A stretch of DNA of 64,000 bases from JAJZSS01 sp964463505 (GCA_964463505.1 CAYXDC010000005.1:1-64000); one strand, 5' to 3'. Positions 33,459-41,337 are shown, counted from the stretch's first letter. Made by a program: numbers and translations. The notes: generated by a model not told the origin, from the sequence alone.

Positions 33459-34271
33459 TTATCTGGTGTTGGAGTGCCGGGTAACTTGAACAGGATCGCC
33501 TACCTGCGCGCCCAACGTAAGGGCAGCGCTGCCATTGACCTGGGAAATGATCAGGCTGCCCGTGGAACCGAGTAACGCCATCAGCGAGCCAGGCGGCAGC
33601 TCTCCGAAAGTGTGATAAAGGCCGGGGATCTCAGCGTCGCGCAGTTGAATGGTTAGTGAGCTGCAATCATCCAGATCTTCTGCCCGCAGGTTGGTGGAAA
33701 GATTGCCGAAGTGATCGATGTGGATGATCTGGCCTAGCCAGCCCCCGGCAGTTTCCTGGGGGCGCGGTAAAGACAGGCGTACTGGGTCTACGATGCGGCT
33801 GCCCAGAGCCAACAACGGCATCCCCGAGGCCAGATGCCCACCTACCGGAGCAAAAATATCCCGCCCATGAAAGACATGACTGACTGCTGGCAGCCAAAAT
33901 TGGGGACGGTTGAGGTGGATAAACTCTGAATCCAGGTGTTTTTTTTCAGCTTGTTCCAGCAAAGGGGTCAGAAAGCCATTGTCCGGGCCAACGAACTGTT
34001 GCTCACCGATGCGGGCGGCGATTGGGCGGCGGGGTGTGCCCACCCCGGGATCGACCACCACAATATGCACTGCATCCGGAGGAAAATAAGGGGCAGAGCG
34101 CGCCAGTACCAGGGCTGCCTCGGCGATATTCTGCGGGGTGATCTGGTGGCTGAGGTCGGCAATGTGGGCGCGCGGGGCAATTCTCCAGATCACACCTTTC
34201 ATCACACCGACATTACCATCCTTGAGACCAAAATCAGTGGTCAGCGTGACTATACTCACATTTGCCTCCAA
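33459..34271 (-). CDS. SAM hydroxide adenosyltransferase (SAM hydrolase, DUF62 family)
   Basis: A 270-residue protein of the duf-62/fluorinase-like family, which converts S-adenosylmethionine and water to adenosine and methionine. It opens with IVTLTTDFGLKDGNVGVMKG and has the VVVDPGVGTPRRPI segment, the FHGRDIFAP strand and the IDHFGNLSTN loop that bears the conserved Asp/His residues. It lacks any sign of the halogenase-specific insertion, so hydrolysis rather than halogenation is expected. The biological role of this activity is poorly understood. The upstream gap (34272-34445) separates it from the divergent ECF sigma gene. Confidence 0.9.
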   Translation of the reverse strand: MEANVSIVTLTTDFGLKDGNVGVMKGVIWRIAPRAHIADLSHQITPQNIAEAALVLARSAPYFPPDAVHIVVVDPGVGTPRRPIAARIGEQQFVGPDNGFLTPLLEQAEKKHLDSEFIHLNRPQFWLPAVSHVFHGRDIFAPVGGHLASGMPLLALGSRIVDPVRLSLPRPQETAGGWLGQIIHIDHFGNLSTNLRAEDLDDCSSLTIQLRDAEIPGLYHTFGELPPGSLMALLGSTGSLIISQVNGSAALTLGAQVGDPVQVTRHSNTR

Positions 34272-34445
34272 TTAGAAAAAAGCGATTGAGCGCGACTAAT
34301 ACCTGTTTTGCACTATAGCACGGCGCAAACCACGCGTCAAGCAGCAGGTAGGCGGTAGCCTGCGTCCTACAGATGGCATGCGGAAGGGTCGAGCGCCTGT
34401 GTTACAATTTCAAAACCCGGTTTTTTCGCAACCTTTTCAATCAGG

Positions 34446-35084
34446 ATGCATCCAATGAATGACAAGAAAATTATCACAGAAGAGGGCTTCTCGCTGGCTT
34501 CCCTGCAGGCGGGCGACAAAGCGGAGTTTGCCCGGCTGGTAGAGACCTACTATGAGGTCATTTACCGGCTAGCCTTGAAAATTTTGGGTAATACGCAGGA
34601 TGCGGAAGATATCCTGCAGGAGACTTTCATCAAGGCTTTGCGTTATTTACCAGATTTTAATGGTCGATCCCGCCTATCCACCTGGTTGTACCGGATTGCT
34701 ACCAATGAAGCCCTGATGCTCATCCGCCGCCGCAAACCCGATTTCGTTTCTATCGATGGTCCAATGGATAATGATGAGATGGACCAGGAACCTTTACAGA
34801 TTGTAGATTGGTGTTGTATGCCAGAGCACGAATTGCTTTCTGGTGAAGCCCGCCAGCACCTGGATCAGGCCATTGAAAGCTTGCCTCCCAGCTTGCGGGT
34901 GGTGTTTGTCCTGCGAGATATCGAGGGTCTTTCTACATTGGAGACGGGTGAAGTACTCAATCTAAGCGAAACGGCCGTTAAAACCCGTCTTTCACGAGCC
35001 CGATTGCGCTTGCGGGAAGAGCTGACGCGTTATTATGGGGATCGTTTAGGGCGCAAGCCCGTGGCCACAGAAGGAGGCCGGTGA
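34446..35084 (+). CDS. ECF-family RNA polymerase sigma factor
   Basis: A 212-residue sigma-70 family factor with region 2 (FARLVETYYEVIYRLALKILGNTQDAEDILQETF, about residues 28-62, plus WLYRIATNEALMLIRRRK) and region 4 (AIESLPPSLRVVFVLRDIEGLSTLETGEVLNLSETAVKTRLSRARLRL, about 140-190). The stop overlaps the anti-sigma gene start (TGATG), so the pair is co-translated. The downstream thiol-redox genes are probable regulon members. An internal ATG at codon 4 is an alternative start. SigR/RpoE-type role is inferred from the cognate zinc anti-sigma factor. Confidence 0.93.
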   Translation: MHPMNDKKIITEEGFSLASLQAGDKAEFARLVETYYEVIYRLALKILGNTQDAEDILQETFIKALRYLPDFNGRSRLSTWLYRIATNEALMLIRRRKPDFVSIDGPMDNDEMDQEPLQIVDWCCMPEHELLSGEARQHLDQAIESLPPSLRVVFVLRDIEGLSTLETGEVLNLSETAVKTRLSRARLRLREELTRYYGDRLGRKPVATEGGR

Positions 35085-35332
35085 TGGCGCACGAAAATTG
35101 TAAACATTTATTAGGCTCGCTTTCCGATTATGTTGACGGCGACCTGGGTGAAGAAATCTGCGCTGAGATTGAGCGCCACCTGGCGGGCTGTGAAAACTGC
35201 CGTGTCGTGGTGGATTCATTGAAGAAAACGGTATACCTGTATCACGCCACTGCTGGAGATGCTCAGATACCTGAGGGCGTGCGTAACCGCTTGTTCCAAC
35301 GTCTGGAATTGAAGGATCTTCTGGACAAATAG
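35084..35332 (+). CDS. Zinc-binding anti-sigma factor (ZAS / zf-HC2 type)
   Basis: An 82-residue soluble protein with the zinc anti-sigma motif: Cys6, His32, Cys36 and Cys39 (HLAGCENC, HxxxCxxC) in a helix typical of RsrA/ChrR-like factors. It contains no membrane segment, so it should hold the sigma factor in the cytoplasm. The ATG at 35084 overlaps the sigma stop and has GGAGG with 6-base spacing; a GTG three bases earlier is too close to that site. In RsrA the same motif senses disulfide stress; the thioredoxin-fold genes that follow make a redox switch plausible here, but this is inferred. Confidence 0.9.
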   Translation: MAHENCKHLLGSLSDYVDGDLGEEICAEIERHLAGCENCRVVVDSLKKTVYLYHATAGDAQIPEGVRNRLFQRLELKDLLDK

Positions 35333-35354
35333 GACAATCAAAAAATCACAGACC

Positions 35355-35384
35355 GGAGCTGCCACTGGGCGGCTCTTTTCTTTT
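35355..35384 (+). terminator. Rho-independent terminator after the anti-sigma gene
   Basis: GAGCTGCC (35355-35362) pairs with GGCGGCTC (35367-35374, one G-T pair) and is followed by TTTTCTTTT. Confidence 0.8.
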
Positions 35385-35439
35385 ATTTTGTGTAACCTTT
35401 TCCGTATTCTTGCATCTGAAAGAGGCAAGGAGCAAGCTG

Positions 35440-35634
35440 ATGGATCACCCTGATGATAGTCCTCCAAAAGATGGTGATGAATTCACAAAGCCTCTGATGG
35501 TGGACCTCGCAGTACCGGAAATCCGGCGCGGAGACCGCTGCCCAATGTGCCAGCAAGGGGTGATGGATTATGATGGGTTATTGAATCTGGCTTGTCCGGT
35601 ATGTGGTTATACATTAGGTGGTTGTTTCACCTGA
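35440..35634 (+). CDS. Small zinc-ribbon protein
   Basis: A 64-residue protein with an acidic N-terminus and a C-terminal zinc ribbon of two CxxC knuckles: Cys34-Cys37 (RCPMCQQG) and Cys52-Cys55 (ACPVCGYT), plus Cys62. The ATG at 35440 has AAGGAG 7 bases upstream; an in-frame ATG at 35410 is less likely. No enzymatic domain is present. The location between the anti-sigma gene and the disulfide oxidoreductase fits a thiol- or metal-related role, but no function is known. Confidence 0.7.
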   Translation: MDHPDDSPPKDGDEFTKPLMVDLAVPEIRRGDRCPMCQQGVMDYDGLLNLACPVCGYTLGGCFT

Positions 35635-35681
35635 TAAGCTATTGATCCCGCCCCGGTGGGGCGAAAATGTGGAGTGATTGG

Positions 35682-36359
35682 ATGTCGGAAAAACTGTTAA
35701 ATGAGCAGATCATTGGGCAAATACAAGAAGTTTTTGCAAACCTGAAGGACCCCGTCCAGGTATTGTTCTTTGGTAACGAAAAGGACTGCGAATACTGCGA
35801 CGATACGCGCCAATTAGTGGAAGAGGTCACAGCAATTTCTGATAAATTGCACCTTGATATTTATGATATCGAACGTGATGCTGAGATGGCGAAAAAGTAT
35901 CGCGTGGATAAGACCCCTGGGATTGTGATTGCTGGGCGAAAAGATGAGCAGATTCATGATTATGGGATCCGCTATGCGGGCATCCCATCCGGACACGAAT
36001 TTAGCTCCTTAATCCACGACCTGGTGACGGTATCGAACGGCGATTCAGGACTGAGCCAGGAAACGCGCAACTACTTGAAAACTCTGGATAAACCGGTTCT
36101 CTTACAGGTATTTGTAACCCCTACTTGACCCTATTGCCCGCAAGCCGTGTTGCTTGCGCACCAGATGGCCATGGAAAGCCCGATGATTGAGGCGGAAATG
36201 GTTGAGGCTATGGAATTCCAGGAGCTGTCCAACCGCCATCGTGTCAGCGGCGTGCCTCAGACCTCCATCAATGATGGCGCAGGGACTGTGGTGGGGGCAG
36301 TGCCAGAAAGCCAGTTGTTGGCAGAGATCGCTCGGGTTGCAGGTGCTGCCAAAGCTTAA
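35682..36359 (+). CDS. Two-domain protein disulfide oxidoreductase, probable selenoprotein (UGA at codon 149)
   Basis: A 225-residue protein of two thioredoxin/glutaredoxin folds, like the PDO family of thermophiles. The first redox site is DCEYC (Cys36, Cys39). The second reads FVTPT-UGA-PYCPQAV: an in-frame TGA at 36126-36128 stands exactly where relatives have the first Cys of CPYC. The same frame continues with the rest of the family pattern (AEMVEAMEFQELSNRHRVSGVPQTSIND, GAVPESQLLAEIARV) to the stop at 36359. A 7-bp hairpin with a G in its loop follows the TGA. Selenocysteine is therefore the best reading; a nonsense mutation is the alternative. ATG 35682 has GGAG with 7-base spacing. 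Confidence 0.82.
36126..36158 (+). promoter_or_regulatory. Candidate bacterial SECIS element
   Basis: The UGA codon (36126-36128) is followed after 10 bases by a perfect 7-bp stem CGCAAGC (36139-36145) / GCTTGCG (36152-36158) with loop CGUGUU. The loop begins 17 bases after the UGA and has G as its second base, as I recall for bacterial SECIS models. No selA, selB or tRNA-Sec gene is in the window. Confidence 0.6.
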
Positions 36360-36417
36360 GGCAGCAGTGCAAGATTATTGGTTTGACATTTCACAGGTGT
36401 ATAAGTCGGTAAAGAGT

Positions 36418-36453
36418 GGGAGCCCGGGTAATGCAGATTGCCTGGGCTCTCCC
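36418..36453. terminator. Terminator-like hairpin between the selenoprotein and TlpA-like genes
   Basis: GGGAGCCCGGGTAAT (36418-36432) pairs with ATTGCCTGGGCTCTCCC (36437-36453), with a two-base bulge and G-T pairs, around a GCAG loop. The trailing T-run (ATATCTTA) is weak. Confidence 0.5.
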
Positions 36454-36473
36454 ATATCTTAATCGGAGATTCG

Positions 36474-37064
36474 ATGAGAAAAAACCATCGTAAAAAGGTT
36501 ATTACAAAGCGATCCTGGAATATTTTGCCCTTAGCGATAGCAGGTATCGGGTTAATAGTGCTAGGCGTGGCTGCGGCTGTTTTGCTTACTGGCGCATCAC
36601 CCGCGAGTAGTCCGGCAGCCCAACCCGGCCAGGTAGTGCCTCAAGAAGTGGATTATCCTGCGCCGCCGCTGGCGTTGGTGGATGTCAATGGTCAAAGTGT
36701 GGCATTGGCGGATTATGCTGGTCAAGTAGTGCTGCTAAACAACTGGGCTACCTGGTGCCCTCCGTGTCGCGCAGAAATGCCGGAGCTGCAGGCTTACCAT
36801 ACTGCATATCAGGAGCAAGGCTTCACGGTGATTGCTGTGGAGGCAGGTGATCCCGCTTCACAGGTGCAACAATTTGTGGAAGAATATGGCTTGACTTTCC
36901 CGGTGTGGGTTGATACTGGGCAGCAGGCATTGACCGTTTTTCGCAATCTTGCTTTGCCGAATTCATTTGTTATTGACCGTGAAGGGCAGGTACGACTGGC
37001 CTGGAGCGGGGCGATCACGCTGGATGTATTAGAGAAGTATGTAACCCCCCTATTGGAGGAATGA
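36474..37064 (+). CDS. TlpA/ResA-like membrane-anchored thioredoxin
   Basis: A 196-residue thiol-disulfide protein. A basic N-terminus and one helix (about residues 16-40) anchor it outside the membrane. The AhpC/TSA-Redoxin fold carries the active site NWATWCPPCRAEMPEL with Cys95 and Cys98, followed by FTVIAVEAGDPASQVQQFVEEYGLTFPVWVD and the cis-Pro segment LALPNSFVIDREG. Such proteins reduce cysteines in cytochrome maturation or other exported proteins. The ATG at 36474 has CGGAG 5 bases upstream. The stop overlaps the OsmC gene start (ATGA). Confidence 0.92.
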   Translation: MRKNHRKKVITKRSWNILPLAIAGIGLIVLGVAAAVLLTGASPASSPAAQPGQVVPQEVDYPAPPLALVDVNGQSVALADYAGQVVLLNNWATWCPPCRAEMPELQAYHTAYQEQGFTVIAVEAGDPASQVQQFVEEYGLTFPVWVDTGQQALTVFRNLALPNSFVIDREGQVRLAWSGAITLDVLEKYVTPLLEE

Positions 37065-37546
37065 TTGTGGATGCAAAAGTAACCTGGAAAGGGAAAATGT
37101 CGTTCAAAGCCAGCGCCGATTCAGGTTTTGAGCTACCTTTGGGTGCGGAGCCAGCGGTGGGCGGCGATAATGATGGCTTCCGACCGATGGAAATGTTTGC
37201 TATTGGCCTGGCAGGCTGCACAGCGATGGACGTGATCTCTATTTTGAGTAAAAAACGCCAGGATATCACCAGCTTTGAGGTGGATGTCCAGGCTGACCGT
37301 GCTCACGAACATCCGAAAGTGTTTACTGGCGCACAAGTTGTCTATTCGGTTACTGGGCGTGGGGTGGACGAAGCGGCAGTTGTGCGGGCGATTGAACTAT
37401 CTGCGACCCGCTATTGCCCAGCTCAAGCGATGCTAGCCCAGGTAATGCCGATCGAGCTGGCTTATCATATTTATGAAGCGGAAGATGCAGGTGAGCGGCG
37501 TCTGGTCAAAAGCGGCGTCTTTCAACCTGCCGACTCAGAAAATTAA
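37061..37546 (+). CDS. OsmC/Ohr-family peroxiredoxin
   Basis: A 161-residue OsmC-family thiol peroxidase that reduces organic hydroperoxides. The two redox cysteines are Cys53 in GLAGCTAMDV and Cys119 in SATRYCPAQAM, spaced as in the YhfA/OsmC subgroup. The start overlaps the TlpA-like gene stop by four bases, so the two are translationally coupled. As the last gene of the plus-strand redox run that begins with the ECF sigma factor, it is a likely member of that stress response. Confidence 0.93.
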   Translation: MIVDAKVTWKGKMSFKASADSGFELPLGAEPAVGGDNDGFRPMEMFAIGLAGCTAMDVISILSKKRQDITSFEVDVQADRAHEHPKVFTGAQVVYSVTGRGVDEAAVVRAIELSATRYCPAQAMLAQVMPIELAYHIYEAEDAGERRLVKSGVFQPADSEN

Positions 37547-37568
37547 GCGTCGTTGCCGGCGGCTCAAC

Positions 37569-38387
37569 TTAAATTTCGCCAGGTGGTTTTCCTGGTAGGT
37601 ACAGGTTCCCTGATATGGACTCGGCTTGAATCAAGGGGCCGCCGCTGCCTACCTCCACGGAGCGCTGCCCGATGAGAATTCTGCCGTAGGCCGGTGATCC
37701 GGGGGCCAGTAATTGTCCGCTGAGGCTGCGTAGTTCTGCCCGGTAACTGCTGAGTTCCGGCAGAATGAGCGTCATGTCTCCGGAGATGCTTTTAAAGCGG
37801 TAAGGCCCTGGTCCAGGTTCAGTTTGCACAATTAAATCACCACTGACCGAGGTGATCTTCAAGGTTGAGAAGTTGCACTGCGACAGGTGCATCTCGCCAG
37901 AGGTAGTCTCAAAGCTGCCTTTGCCCAACAAACGCTGGCCCAGAATAGCCCCGGATACATTACTGGCCTCAATCGGGCCGTCCAGGTCTTTCAAGATCAT
38001 CTCACCACTGACCGATTTCAACCAGAATTCGCCTTGCAGTCCGCTGATCTCCAGCTTGCAGCTAATACAGCTCAGGGTGGCTGAACATTGGCGCGGGACG
38101 CGCAATTGATATTCAACCCGGCAGGGCTTGTGGAAGCCTTGCTCATCGATGGTGGCGTGTTCTGTCTGGATCACCACACGCCCATCTGCATCCTGGCGCA
38201 TGACGACTTTGGTCTGTTCGGGATCACCGCTATCGAGGTATTTGGTGGCGGTCACTGAGATGCTGGGTGGCGCATTCTCAGCATTGGGGTCCTCTGCCAC
38301 GACTGCCACGCGGCCACGCAGGTTGCTAAGCGAAAGTTGTGCTGGTAGAGGTACCAAAAAGGTCTGCTCAATCTGTTCTACGTTCAT
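37569..38387 (-). CDS. DUF4097-type beta-strand repeat protein
   Basis: A 272-residue protein built of short beta-strand repeats with recurring VSGEM, SVSGDL and SISGDM turns, characteristic of DUF4097 (adhesin-like beta-solenoid; relatives YvlB and LiaX). No signal peptide or membrane helix is present, so it is probably cytoplasmic or membrane-peripheral. The ATG at 38387 has GAGGAG with 6-base spacing; six codons of open frame lie upstream. It is the last gene of a five-gene minus-strand operon headed by a DUF2089 regulator. Function is not known beyond the envelope-stress link of relatives. Confidence 0.85.
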   Translation of the reverse strand: MNVEQIEQTFLVPLPAQLSLSNLRGRVAVVAEDPNAENAPPSISVTATKYLDSGDPEQTKVVMRQDADGRVVIQTEHATIDEQGFHKPCRVEYQLRVPRQCSATLSCISCKLEISGLQGEFWLKSVSGEMILKDLDGPIEASNVSGAILGQRLLGKGSFETTSGEMHLSQCNFSTLKITSVSGDLIVQTEPGPGPYRFKSISGDMTLILPELSSYRAELRSLSGQLLAPGSPAYGRILIGQRSVEVGSGGPLIQAESISGNLYLPGKPPGEI

Positions 38388-38486
38388 AGAAATCTCCTCA
38401 GCCATATCAATCCAAATGCAAAATCTTCCCTGAGGTGCACGCCCGGGACCACCAGTAACGCAAATGGAAATGCAGGAGCAGGGGGG

Positions 38487-38861
38487 TTACTCGATAAAGA
38501 TCTCGACGTGCTCACCATCCTCTTCATCGATCACGTCGATAATTTTGCCTTCAGCACCATCATTGATCGCTTCTACGAGCTGGTCAAAAGCGATGTCGGG
38601 GGCATACTGAGATGCGATGTTCAATCCGGCATCGACCAATCCCAGGGGGAGATTGACGGTCGCCTTAGGGCGACCGGTGACCATATCGGTCACCCGCACA
38701 CGCAGCCAGCGCGCTCCCCCCGGAGCGCGGGTGGTTGGCTGCTTGCGCACAGTCTTGCGACTCTCGCTCAGGGCGTTAAGGAGTTTAGCGCCTTCTTCGG
38801 CGGTGATTTTGCCTTCATCAATCATTTTCAGTATTTTTAAGCGTTCTTCATTGGTTGCCAT
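38487..38861 (-). CDS. SHOCT-like domain protein
   Basis: A 124-residue protein whose N-terminus is the short helical module NEERLKILKMIDEGKITAEEGAKLLNAL, found at the start of YvlB-like proteins and at the end of DUF2089 proteins. The rest (about 48-124) is a separate domain WLRVRVTDMVTGRPKATVNLPLGLVDAGL ending in an acidic tail (IDEEDGEHVEIFIE). The gene product downstream of it and the one upstream share the same C-terminal acidic pattern. The ATG at 38861 follows GGAG by 7 bases. No enzymatic motif is visible. Confidence 0.8.
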   Translation of the reverse strand: MATNEERLKILKMIDEGKITAEEGAKLLNALSESRKTVRKQPTTRAPGGARWLRVRVTDMVTGRPKATVNLPLGLVDAGLNIASQYAPDIAFDQLVEAINDGAEGKIIDVIDEEDGEHVEIFIE

Positions 38862-38924
38862 AGTCAATCTCCGTTAAGCATGCAGCCTTGACTTTCTCTC
38901 AGCGGCTAATCAGCGTGAGTAGAA

Positions 38925-39620
38925 TTAGCCGATATAAATTTCCACCTTTTCGCCATCTTCCTCATCATTGACATTGATATAAAAAGGATTTTCGGGGGTG
39001 GCGTTACGACCTAAAGATAATAACATTTCATCAACAGCCACATCAGGCATGTTGGGAATACGTCCCTTGAGCAAACGCAGGAGCCAGGCTGTGGGTCGAA
39101 TGGGTAAGGGGAAGCCGAACTGGATGGTGCGCGGCCACTCGTTACCGGGCTGCTCCACGCGCAGGTAGAGCCAACGTGCATTACGGCTGTGGGCCGCCAG
39201 GATCATCAGCAGCAATCCGAGTGCAAAAGGCATGCTGGCGCAAGCAAACCAGAAACCGATCCCCTGAGCCTGCATAGCCCAGTACATTAAGAGCCCGGCA
39301 ACCACGGTGATGCCTACACCGGCCCAGAGTGGGACAACCCACCAGCGGCGGATGCGGGCGGCGTCGATCGGCAAATGATCCGCAGCGGTGGACGAGCTGG
39401 TTGTTTCAGGGCTGCTGGAAGAGGGGGTGTCTGCCGTAGGGGGAAACTCATCCCAGGCTTCTTGATCCTCGTCTGTTGCATCTTCCGCCAGCTCAGCCTG
39501 GGCGGGCAGTTTGGACGAGTCGTTAGCCAGAGCCTCCAACCAGCGTAAGCCTTCTTCGGTGCTGATATCGCCGTTCTCAATCATATTGAGGATCTGCATG
39601 CGCAGCGGTTCGTTAGCCAT
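38925..39620 (-). CDS. SHOCT-like domain membrane protein
   Basis: A 231-residue paralogue of the next gene with a membrane part inserted. The N-terminal module is LRMQILNMIENGDISTEEGLRWLEAL, then an acidic Ser/Pro linker (about 40-88), two hydrophobic segments (about 93-113 WWVVPLWAGVGITVVAGLLMY and 122-143 FWFACASMPFALGLLLMILA), and a C-terminal domain WLYLRVEQPG ending NDEEDGEKVEIYIG. That end matches the DEEDGEHVEIFIE end of its neighbour, so both come from one domain family. It lies 5 bases after the DUF4097/coiled-coil gene and is part of the same operon. Confidence 0.8.
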   Translation of the reverse strand: MANEPLRMQILNMIENGDISTEEGLRWLEALANDSSKLPAQAELAEDATDEDQEAWDEFPPTADTPSSSSPETTSSSTAADHLPIDAARIRRWWVVPLWAGVGITVVAGLLMYWAMQAQGIGFWFACASMPFALGLLLMILAAHSRNARWLYLRVEQPGNEWPRTIQFGFPLPIRPTAWLLRLLKGRIPNMPDVAVDEMLLSLGRNATPENPFYINVNDEEDGEKVEIYIG

Positions 39621-39625
39621 GGGAT

Positions 39626-40897
39626 TTATCCGTTTTTACCTTCGAGTGCGGAGAGCAATTCTTCTGCTTCAGAAAGGCTGATTTTCTTCTGTTCGAGCAT
39701 GCGCAGGATCAGCAAGCGTTCTTCGTCTGTAACGACTTCCCTAGGCGGCTGAGGTGGCTGGGGTGTCCAATCGAAAACCCGCCCACGCCGGCTGGTGGCC
39801 TGCGCCCGACGCTGGGCAGCCTGGGATTTTAGCTCAGCTCTGCGGCGGGCAGCTTCCAGCTTGGCTTCCATCTTCTCCTGCGCCCGGCGCATGCGGTCCT
39901 GGGCGCGAGCTGTAGCCCTTTCGCTTTCGGCGCGTGCCCGTTCCAGGATACGCTGGCTTTCCTCGACCGGCAGGCGGCTTTTGCCAAGCACATTCGAGAT
40001 ACTGGCCATCTGGTCGTTCAATTGGCGAGTTATGGATTCCATTTGTGCTTCGATCTGGCTTTCGATCTGTTGGCTGATCTGTTGGCTGAAATTCTCGGTA
40101 ATCCCATCGAACTCGCCATCCAGGTCTTCCATGCTGCCGTCAAACGTGTCAGCATTTTGTGTACCCAGGAACAGGTTGCCATCGGCGGACAGCGCCATTT
40201 CAGCCAGGCCTTCGGCCATCTCAAGCTCGTAACGCTCAGCTTTGATGTTACGTGGTTGATTGGGGATGTGTAAGGAGATTTCATCTGCCCCGGCCTGCAA
40301 TACAATCCGGGCGTTGGCTTCATCTGGCACCCGGCAGTGAATGTTCCCGCCTGCCTGCACGCGGTACTGGTTGCCATCCAGGGTGTTCAGGCGCAAGCGG
40401 GCGTTGCCGTCGGCCGACACCTGGACATCGTTTTCTACATTGCGTAAATCCAGATTGCCCATAACTTGTCTGATGATACAGGATCCCTCGACTTCACGAA
40501 TATAGGCATTACCATGGGCGCGCCCTACACTCAGATTGCCAGTTATATGTTTGGCGTCCAGGTCGCCATGAACGGTCTCGATTTGGGATTCAGCTACGGA
40601 GCGCAGGGAGAGGTGTCCCATGACTTTTTCGATGGTAAGCCCGTCTTCCAGTAATTTAAAACGGGCATCACCCTGCACGCTTTCAACGCGCACGATGCTC
40701 CCGTGAGGTAAGCGCACGGCGCAGTTGCTTGTGCAGTTAATCTGGACGATATCATCTTTCTCTTCTACGGTAAGCGACTCGGACTGGGCGCGCACGGCGA
40801 TCTCGGGCCGCTCCCAACCCTGGACTTGCAAACTACCCGTCACCTGTGTAAAAGTTACTTCTGGGGCCAAGCTGGTGGGAAGTGTGAATTGATCCAT
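39626..40897 (-). CDS. DUF4097-like beta-repeat protein with coiled coil and C-terminal SHOCT-like module
   Basis: A 423-residue protein in three parts. Residues about 1-240 are beta-strand repeats with alternating short turns (IETVHGDLDAKHITGNLSVGRAHGNAYIREVEGS). Residues about 255-375 form a long Arg/Glu/Gln/Ala-rich coiled coil (IESQIEAQMESITRQL, then ERARAESERATARAQDRMRR). The C-terminus is the DEERLLILRMLEQKKISLSEAEELLSAL module that its two downstream neighbours carry at their N-terminus. It starts 2 bases downstream of the DUF2089 gene stop. The coiled coil suggests oligomerisation, perhaps through the shared module. Confidence 0.8.
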   Translation of the reverse strand: MDQFTLPTSLAPEVTFTQVTGSLQVQGWERPEIAVRAQSESLTVEEKDDIVQINCTSNCAVRLPHGSIVRVESVQGDARFKLLEDGLTIEKVMGHLSLRSVAESQIETVHGDLDAKHITGNLSVGRAHGNAYIREVEGSCIIRQVMGNLDLRNVENDVQVSADGNARLRLNTLDGNQYRVQAGGNIHCRVPDEANARIVLQAGADEISLHIPNQPRNIKAERYELEMAEGLAEMALSADGNLFLGTQNADTFDGSMEDLDGEFDGITENFSQQISQQIESQIEAQMESITRQLNDQMASISNVLGKSRLPVEESQRILERARAESERATARAQDRMRRAQEKMEAKLEAARRRAELKSQAAQRRAQATSRRGRVFDWTPQPPQPPREVVTDEERLLILRMLEQKKISLSEAEELLSALEGKNG

Positions 40898-40898
40898 T

Positions 40899-41285
40899 TT
40901 AGCCTCCGCTTTCCTGCAACCGCAGCATGGCTTTTTCTGCGCTAATCAGGCCTTTATCCAGATCCTCCAGGATGCGCTGGCGTTCTTCGGGGGTCAGTCC
41001 CGGAATTTCTTCAACGCCGCCCGGTTCGTAGCCCAGCGCGCGGATCACCTCATGTAGCCGGTTACGGATGGTAGGGTAAGACAGCCCCAACTCGGTTTCC
41101 ATGCGGGTGATTTTGCCTTCGTGACGGACAAACGTCTCGACAAATTCAAGCTGTTCCTGTGTGAGCTGACTGAAAGGCCCGCCCGTGAAGCGGCTTTCAA
41201 TCGTGGTATCACAGTCGTTGCAGTGGATGCGGGTGACGAGGATCTCGCCGCCGCAGATAGGACATTTGGTGGGTAACGTGTTCAT
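40899..41285 (-). CDS. DUF2089-family zinc-ribbon HTH regulator
   Basis: A 128-residue probable transcriptional regulator. An N-terminal zinc ribbon carries Cys8, Cys11, Cys22 and Cys25 (KCPICGGEILVTRIHCNDC); a helix-turn-helix follows (about 40-90; LEFVETFVRHEGKITRMETELGLSYPTIRNRLHEVIRAL), and the C-terminus is the EERQRILEDLDKGLISAEKAMLRL module shared with the rest of the operon. It heads the five-gene unit and is preceded by a consensus promoter, so autoregulation is likely. Recognition of DUF2089 is by this domain order. Confidence 0.87.
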   Translation of the reverse strand: MNTLPTKCPICGGEILVTRIHCNDCDTTIESRFTGGPFSQLTQEQLEFVETFVRHEGKITRMETELGLSYPTIRNRLHEVIRALGYEPGGVEEIPGLTPEERQRILEDLDKGLISAEKAMLRLQESGG

Positions 41286-41337
41286 AATACTTTCCTGAAG
41301 GTGTGATATTTGAAATTAATTTACTATTCTAATTTAT

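Noticed and set aside
36147..36359. Separate small gene of 70 residues after the PDO stop
   Set aside because: It is in the same frame as the upstream part, begins in the middle of a thioredoxin fold and completes the family pattern once the UGA is read through.
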